A stretch of DNA of 22,775 bases from an uncultured Veillonella sp. (GTDB lineage: Bacteria; Bacillota; Negativicutes; Veillonellales; Veillonellaceae): positions 1 through 22,775 of the forward strand of contig UQVF01000027.1 of NCBI GenBank assembly GCA_900544365.1. The letters run 5' to 3'. Shown one piece after another: positions 12,438-21,300 of this stretch (the first letter of the stretch is position 1; each line of letters starts with the position of its first letter). The translations under genes were made by a program, and so were the position numbers. The notes beneath the pieces were generated by a model that was not told the DNA's origin, did not search any database, and saw nothing but the letters and a program-made list of their open reading frames with translations.

Positions 12438-13856
12438 ATGGATGGATTAATACAACTTTCATTACAATACGGACCTTACGTGGTCATTGTAGGCGTCGTG
12501 TTGTTATTTTTACTATGTTGCTATTTCTTATTCCGCGATGGTAAAAGTAAGCAGAAACATAGGGAGCAACAAGTGCCAACTTATGAAGAGTATTATGAAG
12601 AGCGGAGACGGAACTTTCAGAACCCCTACGCTGTGAAAGAAGAAACGGAGATAGATGACACTATTTGGGAAGAGATGAACCCTAGTGATTACACCATGCC
12701 ATTGCCAGCAGTGGACGCGACAGATTGGAACGAATCCCAAGGTATTGTGTCTAAAGAATTAGTGCGTGCCGTTAGCGAACAACCGCTAGAAGAAGCGGAA
12801 GATGCGACACGGATCATGCCGAAGTTAACTGAAGAGTTAGTCGGCGAGGAACTAGCTATAGAAGAAACTTCCTTAGAAGAATCTACGGAGGCAGAAACAT
12901 CTAATATTGTAGATAAAGCGGTTGCTCAATACGTAGCGGCATTTGGCATCTTGAATCCAAAATCAGAGACAGAGGCAAAATATATTACGGAATACATATT
13001 CTCTCAATTGGGTGCTGAATCGGAAGATGAAATCGCTACATTGTTAGAAAATATCGCTGTTCAAGAAGCACTCTTACAAGCTCAAAAGGCCTATGTTACG
13101 ACCCCAACAGAGTGGTTGAGAGATATGCTGTTAGATGCATTTAGTGATGTGGTAAAGCGACCGCAATCCAGTACCTGGTATTTGGTGGCAGTGGATGCTC
13201 TAAAATGCTTGGTAAATATGCAGAAAGGGCATTTACAGGCCTTAGCATTAGCCTTGATTGTGCAATATTCCAAAAATTCTAACAACTATTCTTTAGAGAA
13301 TTTTCAGCATTATGTTGAGAAGTATTTAGAGCCTCTCCTAAGTGAATTGCCAACTCGTGAAGATATGTACCAACAATTAGAGTACTTGCGTTGCACATCG
13401 CCAGCAGGAGAAGTACGATTTGAACAAATCTTGCGTAATTCCTATCCATTAGTATTCGACTATCGTGGCTTTACCATGGAAGAGTTAGAATACGTGATGC
13501 AGAATGCTCCAGTGCGCACGTCGATTACTGTACCGAGTCTTAACTCATCACTATTGAAATTGTCAGCTGTAGACGAATACATGTTACCAAACTTATTTCA
13601 ACGAGCAGGTATTACTGATCAGGAAACACAACAGGCATTGACGGGATTAGCTTTTAGCAGAGCCTTTGATTGGGACAACACATCCTTCGAGGATGTGCTA
13701 GAACACATTTCCCCAGTCTTGCTAGATTTGTGCCAAACATACAATCGTATCCCATTGTGTCGCTTGAACCTAACATTGCTAGGTTTATATCTAGGACGTA
13801 GCATGGTGAAAGCAACCATTCACGAAGAGTTTGACATCTCTCCTTGGTTTAGCTAA
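12438..13856 (+). CDS. single-pass membrane-anchored protein of unknown function
   Basis: A 472-residue protein I do not recognise. One hydrophobic helix (about 13-32, YVVIVGVVLLFLLCCYFLF) is followed by a basic stretch, so the large C-terminal part should be cytoplasmic. Residues about 45-160 are acidic and low in complexity, probably disordered (many E, with EEYYEERRR and EETSLEESTEAE). From about 165 to 472 the protein looks helical and folded. The ATG follows TGGAGG (12425-12430) at 7 bases. A TATAAT (about 12393-12398) lies upstream. The gene precedes the DUF3791/DUF3990 cassette by 30 bases; whether they share a transcript is unclear. Confidence 0.8.
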   Translation: MDGLIQLSLQYGPYVVIVGVVLLFLLCCYFLFRDGKSKQKHREQQVPTYEEYYEERRRNFQNPYAVKEETEIDDTIWEEMNPSDYTMPLPAVDATDWNESQGIVSKELVRAVSEQPLEEAEDATRIMPKLTEELVGEELAIEETSLEESTEAETSNIVDKAVAQYVAAFGILNPKSETEAKYITEYIFSQLGAESEDEIATLLENIAVQEALLQAQKAYVTTPTEWLRDMLLDAFSDVVKRPQSSTWYLVAVDALKCLVNMQKGHLQALALALIVQYSKNSNNYSLENFQHYVEKYLEPLLSELPTREDMYQQLEYLRCTSPAGEVRFEQILRNSYPLVFDYRGFTMEELEYVMQNAPVRTSITVPSLNSSLLKLSAVDEYMLPNLFQRAGITDQETQQALTGLAFSRAFDWDNTSFEDVLEHISPVLLDLCQTYNRIPLCRLNLTLLGLYLGRSMVKATIHEEFDISPWFS

Positions 13857-13886
13857 TGACAGACCATTTTTTATAAGGATATGAAG

Positions 13887-14144
13887 ATGAATCGATATAT
13901 AGACACAAGTGTTGATACGAACACCCAGGAGTTTAAAGAATTGGAGTTTGCTGTGTTCTGCATAGAAAATATAGCAAAAGAACTATCCGTAGATGGAACC
14001 ATGGCTTATGACATGCTAGCGGTGCAAACAGATATAGTGCAAAACTATATCATGCCTTGCTATGACGTATTGCATACTCAAGGAAAAGAATACATTGTAA
14101 ATGATTTGATAGACATGCTGAAAGCGAAGGGGGTTAGTCTATGA
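13887..14144 (+). CDS. DUF3791-family protein (candidate antitoxin)
   Basis: An 85-residue protein matching, from memory, the DUF3791 pattern: EFAVFCIENIAKEL, then YDMLAVQTDIVQNYIMP and CYDVLHTQGKEYIVNDLIDML at the end. DUF3791 genes are usually found beside DUF3990 genes, as here. AAGGA at 13875-13879 is 7 bases before the ATG at 13887; the ATG at 13881 is too close to it. The stop overlaps the next start (ATGA), so the cassette is coupled. A role as antitoxin or regulator of the DUF3990 protein is inference from pairing. Confidence 0.7.
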   Translation: MNRYIDTSVDTNTQEFKELEFAVFCIENIAKELSVDGTMAYDMLAVQTDIVQNYIMPCYDVLHTQGKEYIVNDLIDMLKAKGVSL

Positions 14145-14611
14145 AGGTGTATTATGGATCTTATGTAGCTGTGCCGTATCCTGAGCTAATACATTCTCGA
14201 GAGAATGTAGATTTTGGTAAGGGCTTTTACACAACGCCTATCTATGAGCAAGCTGAACAATGGGCGAAGCGTTTCCGTAAACAGAATAAGACTGGGATTG
14301 TGTCTGAATATTCGTTTGATGACAGTTCCCTTTCAGATGTAAAGGTGTTAACATTTGAAAGCTACTCAGAAGAGTGGTTGGATTTTATTTTGCAATGTCG
14401 TACCTGTAAAGATACAACGGATTACGATATAGTGATAGGTGGCGTTGCCGATGATCGAGTGTTTAATACGGTGGAACTTTATTTCGATGGATTGATTGAT
14501 AAAGCAGAAGCCATCAAACGATTGATGTATGAAGAGACTAATTTACAAATTACGTTTAGAACGGAAGCAGCGTTGTCGAAGTTGGTATTTGAAAGAAGTG
14601 TGGAAGTATGA
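14141..14611 (+). CDS. DUF3990-family protein (ADP-ribosyltransferase-like, candidate toxin)
   Basis: A 156-residue protein of the DUF3990 family, which is placed with ADP-ribosyltransferase-like folds. Visible landmarks are VYYGSY (3-8), DFGKGFYTT (24-32) with the second-motif tyrosine, YEQAEQWAKRF (35-45) and DYDIVIGGVADDRVFNTVELYFDG in the second half. Classical H-Y-E transferases have a histidine where this protein has Y5; the histidine may be lost or the family may vary here. It would act in the cytoplasm on an unknown target. Both ends overlap neighbours by ATGA, and both neighbours look like DUF3791 members. A toxin role is inferred, not shown. Confidence 0.75.
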   Translation: MKVYYGSYVAVPYPELIHSRENVDFGKGFYTTPIYEQAEQWAKRFRKQNKTGIVSEYSFDDSSLSDVKVLTFESYSEEWLDFILQCRTCKDTTDYDIVIGGVADDRVFNTVELYFDGLIDKAEAIKRLMYEETNLQITFRTEAALSKLVFERSVEV

Positions 14612-14808
14612 GAGCACATCCAGTATTGCTACAGAAGAAGTACGCTAGAATTATAGCTTTATTGGCTGAAAGATTATCTATTACAATTGTGGGGGCCCTT
14701 GAGTTGTTTTATCATTCAGATACCTATGAGTTGATGCGGGAAGGTGTTGCAGATATGCATTGCAGGTCTGACCTATATTTGGTAGATGAGATAGTGGCTG
14801 AGTTGTAA
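14608..14808 (+). CDS. small DUF3791-like protein, third gene of the cassette
   Basis: A 66-residue protein ending ALELFYHSDTYELMREGVADMHCRSDLYLVDEIVAEL. That block is familiar from a second DUF3791 subtype. It is predicted to be mostly helical with no membrane segment. Its ATG overlaps the DUF3990 stop (ATGA), and a terminator follows 27 bases after the TAA, so it closes the operon. With the 85-residue protein it gives the central gene two small partners; division of labour between them is unknown. Confidence 0.7.
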   Translation: MRAHPVLLQKKYARIIALLAERLSITIVGALELFYHSDTYELMREGVADMHCRSDLYLVDEIVAEL

Positions 14809-14834
14809 GATGTAATAGGAATATGATAGAAAAA

Positions 14835-14880
14835 GTAGTTCACCTAATCTAGATGTAAGGTCTGGTTGGGTGAATTTTTT
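14835..14880 (+). terminator. terminator of the DUF3791/DUF3990 operon
   Basis: TTCACC (14839-14844) pairs with GGTGAA (14869-14874), followed directly by TTTTTT (14875-14880). A few further pairs are possible in the 24-base loop. Confidence 0.65.
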
Positions 14881-14975
14881 GTTTCAAGAATTTTGCTGTT
14901 TGTTAACCTTTTAATAGTTGTGTTTATGAACTATATAAGTGTTGCTAATCAATAGAAGCGAATTAGATACAAAAG

Positions 14976-15021
14976 ATGAAGAGAAGATGAAGAAGAATGA
15001 TTCTCTTCATCTTCTCTTCAT
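14976..15021. repeat. 46-base GA/CT-rich palindrome
   Basis: ATGAAGAGAAGATGAAGA (14976-14993) is a perfect inverted copy of the 18 bases ending at 15021. AGAA/TTC closes the top around a short loop with one bulge. No T run follows, so it is not an obvious terminator. Confidence 0.7.
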
Positions 15022-15094
15022 GAAAGCCATAAATAAGGGGGTTATAATTCAACAATTTGAAGTTTTATGCGATTTTTCTGATAAAAAAAGATGT

Positions 15095-15110
15095 AAAATA
15101 CTAGTATTTT
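15095..15110. promoter_or_regulatory. 16-bp perfect palindrome, operator candidate
   Basis: AAAATACTAGTATTTT is fully symmetric and ends five bases before the TATAAT at 15115-15120, inside the promoter spacer of the autotransporter gene. A dimeric repressor bound here would block the promoter. Confidence 0.4.
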
Positions 15111-15364
15111 AGTGTATAATAAAAACTAATGATTAAAATATTTTTAATAGAAAATGCTATATTGCGTGAATACATGAAAATGTATTGATGTATACAAAAG
15201 TTACTATTGTCGTGTGATTGTAATCGTCCAATTATATGTCATATTTTACGATTTGTAATGGGTAGCATAGATGAAGAAAGAGTATGATTCTCTAATCGAA
15301 TAAGTTTATAGTATTGTGAACACAAGTATTGGAATTGAATGATAGTTATGTACATGGAGGTTGT

Positions 15365-18300
15365 ATGAAATCGAGCCAAATATTTTTAGAATGTGAACGC
15401 TTTCTGAAACGAGCATTAAAAGACAAAGGTCAGTATACAAAAGGAGCGGTTATCGCTTTCTTGATTACAGGGGGCATTGGGGTTAGTGTGCCTAGTACTG
15501 TGCATGCGGTAATACCACCTGCTTTGTTGGGTTTAGCATTTGAACAAGCTGGCAGGGCAAAAGGTGACCTGTATAGTACTAATACTGATGAAATCACGAA
15601 AAAAATCTTAGCTAAAACACCTGCACAGTTAGGGCTTACTATACAAGATTTGTATAGTTTGTTCTATCATACACCGTTGGCAACAAAATCGACTGATTTT
15701 TATGGAACCCAAAAACCGGGCGATCCAAACAGTACACCATTGAACGTAAACCGTGGGTATGTTACCTATGAAGGGGCTAATGTCACAGGTGGTGAAAATA
15801 CTTTTGTACTAGGTAGTGGAGCTATGGCTTTAGGTGGAAACTCTAAGGCTAAGGGGGTAGGTACGATTGCGATAGGATCGCATGCAACAGCCGCTGAGAA
15901 TCCAAAAGGGTATGAAAATGGAAAGTATATAGAAGGAGACGGTATTCATGATAATATTGCCATTGGCTTTAATACAGAGTCTCATGGAAATTATACAGTA
16001 GCTCTTGGAGCTCGTGCGAATGCAAATGCTAAAGGTAGTAACGCTATAGGCTTTAATACACAGGCTGCAGGTGAATCTTCCTTGGCAATTGGTTATAATA
16101 CATTTGCAAATACAGCGCTAGGTGCAAATAATAATTTGGTATCTACGATCAATACTATGAGTAATGCTGTAAGTAAAGAGACTCGTACATTGATGAAGGA
16201 ATATACAGATTTAGTATCAGATTATGTTGAGCATGAAAAAGCTCTCAAACGATATACTGACGCAAACAATACAGCAGAAGCTAATACAGAAAGAGAGTAT
16301 CTTGAGGGACAAAAACGAGATATTGAGGCTAAAGAAGCAGCGCTGAAAGCTCGTCCTGATTATAGCCAACTTGCGAAAGATGGCGGAGCTACAGGAAATG
16401 GAACAGATTTACAAAATGCTTTAAATGAAAAGGGCGGTGTATCGAAGCTTCTTGATAAAACGTTAAATAAAGGGTTCGATTACAATAAACCACCAAGTGA
16501 AAACAAACTAAATTTATCCGTGAAAAAAGAGAATATCGGGGATACGGGCACGGGTGATTTTAAAGAAGTGCTGAAATCAAATGGGGCTAATGCGATTGCG
16601 ATTGGTAACTATACACTAGCAAATGGCGATGCTAGTATTGCTCAAGGTGTAGGTGCTTATACGTTGGGAGATGCCAGCATTGCAGTAGGTTCCATGGCGC
16701 ATGTTGAGAAGAGTGCTGCTCAATCTATTGCGATTGGTACGGGTGCTCAAGTTCATGATGAGAACTCTATTGCGATGGGTGTAAGAACTGCCTCCTATGG
16801 CGCAGGAGATGTTGCAATTGGTAATAGAACTACTGTGCTCGGTGACAGCTCTGTAGGTATTGGTTTTAACTCCACTGTATTATCGGATAGTGGTACAGCA
16901 ATTGGTAAAAGTAGCCGAATCGATTCTGCATCTTCTCGTTCTGTGGCACTTGGTGAAAGTGCTAATATCGGTAGAGGTGCGAAAGATAGTATGGCACTTG
17001 GCTTTGACTCGATTGTCGGTAATGGTGCTGAAAACTCCGTGGCTATCGGTACACATGCCAAAGCGAATGCAAGAAATAGCCTTTCCTTTGGGAGTAATAC
17101 CGAATCAGGTTTAGCAGCGATTAACAGTGTAACGATTGGTAACTATTCTACAACGAATGCGGAAAATGCTGTTGCTTTAGGTACTGGAGCTAGTGTTGCA
17201 ACAGGTTCTAATCGTGGCATTGGTATTGGTAATGGCGTTAAGGTTAATGGTCAAGATACCATTGCCATGGGTACTGGCGCTAAAGCGGTGGGGACGTCTT
17301 CCATCGTTATTGGTAATGGTGCTACAGTAGGTAAGTATGATACAAATCCGACAAAACAATCTGGTGCAGATAAAGCGGTAGTAATCGGGGAAAGTGCAAG
17401 TGCGTTACGAAATAACTCTATCGTACTAGGTCACAACTCAAATGATACCTATGAAGGATATACATGGAAATTAAAACCAGGTGTTAATGCATATGACAAT
17501 TTATCACCAGCAGAAAAATATGAGTTTAATGCAGATGGATCTGTTGTCTTGGAACACAAAGAGAATGCAATGGATATTCCATCCTACTTGCCAAGAGATT
17601 CTAAATTGGGTAAAACCTTAGCACAAATGGATAAGCAAGGCTTAGGGGTTGTCTCCGTTGGTGGTGGTAAGGTTGAAATCATAAATGCAGATGGCACAAA
17701 AGAAATGGTGTCAGGTCTTCGCCGTATTACCAATGTAGCACCGGGTGCATTGGATAGTGATGTCGTTACAGTTGCTCAGTTACGTGACTGGAAAGCAAAA
17801 GATATGCATTTCTTATCCATAGATAACAATCGTGCAGAAAATGATGGTAAAAACGTTACAACTGAAAAAACTGTAGAAAACGCTGGTTTTAAGGAAGATG
17901 GTATAACGATTGAACGCCGATCTTCTAACTATGAGAATGATCAAGCTACAGGCAAGTGGGCAATGGCATTAGGACCATTTGCTAAGGCGTCTGGAGTCAC
18001 TGCATTAGGTGTTGGATTTGGTGCGGGTGCCTATGCTGAAGATAGTGTAAGTATCGGTAGCGCTTCCTATGCAGGAGGAAAAAATTCAGTGGCCTTGGGG
18101 GCAGTAGCTCGGGCGGCTAAAGATGCCGAGGATAGCGTGGCGATTGGTTACTCTAGTCATGCTTTGGTAAATGGTGCTACCGCATTAGGTGAATATGCAA
18201 CAGCGAAAGTCAAAGATAGTGTAGCATTAGGCTCTAACTCGTTAGGCGATAAATCTTCTCGTGCTGGATGGAATCCAGAGGTAAATAGAAGGAATAAGTA

Positions 18301-21300
18301 TGAAGATGACAAACATGTTGAAAAATTAAGCGGAAACACATTGACTTCCACATTAGCAGGTGTAGCTGTTGGTGGTGGTCAATATGAGGTGGATAAAACT
18401 ACACATAAAATTGCTGCACACACTCGACAAATTAATTATTTAGCAGCAGGTACAGATGATACTGACGCAGTAAACGTGGCACAGTTAAAATCATTAAACT
18501 TGAAAATTGCTGGTAATAAAACAGATGATTCAGGAGCTGATGTAAGAGTACATGACCAAACATTAACAGTACAAGGTGACGGCACATACTTAACATCTAC
18601 TGCGAATAATAATACAATCACTATGGATTTGACGCAGTCCGCAAAAAATACGCTAAATAGTGTGTTTATAACTACTTTCAAAGGTGATAACGATGGTGTA
18701 GTAACACCTAGCAAAGCGGCACCACAAGTGGAAGTGACAGGTAGTAAGGCCAATGAAAAATGGGGTTCCGGTGCAGATCGTATGGAAACCAAAAATATCG
18801 GAACCTATGCCGCTGGGAATAAAGTATATATTGGCATGAAAGCGGATTTACAATCTCGTAGTTTCAATACGTATAAATATAATGGTGAAACGGCCACAAC
18901 AGACGCAGGTCCATCCATTTCCTACAATGGCATTAATATGAATAGTAAGCCAATTACAAACCTTCAAGCAGGGCAAAACCCTAATGATGCCGTGAATAAA
19001 TCCCAATTGGATGCAATCACTTGGAATTTAGGGGCTAAGGATGCTAATGGTAATATCAATCGAGTGGCACCTAGTAATGATGCGAATAAACGTGTTGACC
19101 TAGTAGGAGATGGAGGTATTTCTGTAACGGCTAATGGTAGCACAGTAACGATTAGTGGTAACAAAATTTTAGATGCTATGCCAGTCGTGTACACAGATGC
19201 AGCAGGTAATCGTGTGTATAAACATACAGATGGCAAGTACTATACAACAGAAAATCCACCAGCTGGTACAAAACCGGTAACAGATGTGCAAGCCCGTTTA
19301 GTAAACACAGCCCCTGGAGCGGGTAAAACAGCAACAACAGATGCGACTGTATTCAATAATGTTAAATCTGTTATCGAGAAACAAGGTGTGACTGGTAATA
19401 CTACAGCTCCAACATTTACAGAACGCTTAAGTGTGGCAGCTACGAATAATCCGAATGCGGCTGTTAATGTAAAAGATTTGAACAGTACTGCAGCAGATTT
19501 AAAAAATAGAGAACTACATATTACGCCACTAGAGTACACTCCTAATGCACAAGGCGATGTTACTTTATCCTATTCTGACGGTAATGGAAGCGTTGTATCA
19601 AATACAACAGCGACTATCAAAGGGGTAGCTACAAAATCAGATCTTTGGAATTTAGCTGTCAATGGTACAGTGGTAAATCCGACTGATAAAAAAGTAAATC
19701 TTGTGAATGGCGATAATATTGCTATTACAAAAGAAGCTAATGGCTCTGTAAAAGTGAGTGCAACAGGATTAGCAAAACAAGACTTGTCCAATATCACGAA
19801 TGAAGGTAAGAAAGTAATTACCGGTCTAGGCACGAAAGTTACAGCTGGCAAGAATATTACTGTAACTACAACAACGGATACTACAACAGGTCAAAAATCC
19901 TATGCTATAGCTGCAACAGATCAAGTGGAATCTGTTACCACAGCAGCAGCAGCTACTGGTGATGAAAATATTGCCACAGTTTCCATGGTTACTGGAACAG
20001 ATAAATCCGCGAATGCTCGTTATGGTGTAGGCGTATCTAAGAAGAAAGTAGCTGAAATCGCACAAAATGCGGTAGAAGTGAAAGCTGTAGATGGTTCAGA
20101 TAATGTAACAGTGACACCAGATAAAACTGCAGCTGGTAAAACTGTTTACAAAGTGGCCGTAGATAAAACGAAGTTAGGCGATGGTACAAATACAACTGTA
20201 ACGGGCGCAGGCACAACAGCTAATCCATATACAGTCAATGTAAAAGGCGATTTAAATAAAATTACTTCTATCACGAACGAAGCTGGTTCTGGAAAAGTGT
20301 CCTTCGATCCGAATGGTGTATCTACTTTCAGTAGCGGAACGACTGGAGATAAAACGGTAACTATCAATGGTAAAGAAGGTAAAGTTGTTGTAGGCAATGG
20401 CGGAAACCCTGTTACCATTGATGGTAGTGCCGGTCATGTCACTGGTTTACAAAATAAAGAGTGGACTGTTGGCACGACAACACCAGTATCTGGCCGTGCA
20501 GCTACGGAAGATCAATTGAAACATGTTAGCGATGCTGTGAACAATAAAGCAGATAAAACTGCATTATGGGACTTAGGCGTTGTGGCGACAGATGGTACAT
20601 CAACAAAAGTAACCCCTCAAGCCGTGGAAGGTGACAACAAGCGCATCAACTTGAAAGGTAAAGGCAATGTTACGGTTACTGCAGATGGCAATACGATTAC
20701 TATTGAAGGGGAAAACCAAAATAGTATTGTTGTGTACACCGATGCACAAGGTAACCGTTTGTATAAACGTGCTGATGGCAAATTCTATAAAACGAAAGAA
20801 CCTGTGGCAGGTGAACGTGCTGTACTAGCGAATAATGTACAATCTCGTCTAGTGAATGCGAATGGAGAAAGCACTACATCACCAACGGTGCTTAATAATG
20901 TAAAATCTGCGATTCAAACGCAAGGAGTGGGACCGGATAATCTATCCCCAACATTCTTAGAGCGTTTGGAAGCGGCTGCAAAACCAACTAATAACCCTAA
21001 CGCTGCGGTAAATGTAAGTGATCTTAAATCTGTAGTAGATGCGGGTATGAAATACGGAGCTAATATCTCCGAAGCCGCTGGCGGTGCTAACCCTGTTACA
21101 AATAAATTAGGTAGTACTGTGGCTATCAAAGGTGGTGCTACAGAAACAGAGGCTACTAACTTTGATGGAGGCAACGTATTAACGACGGTACAACAAGATG
21201 AGGGTAATACCACAGTTAACATCAAATTGAAACGTGACTTGGGTAATATCAAATCCATCACGAACGAAGCTGGTTCTGGAAAAGTATCCTTTGATCCGAA

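Larger units (their letters stand above)
14881..15364. other. gene-free AT-rich region upstream of the autotransporter
   Basis: 484 bases without a credible ORF. They hold a long GA-rich palindrome (14976-15021), a 16-bp perfect palindrome (15095-15110), a TATAAT (15115-15120) that is the best promoter candidate for the autotransporter, and then about 240 bases of probable 5' untranslated leader. The -35 for that -10 is weak (TGTAAA, 17 bases upstream). Confidence 0.5.
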
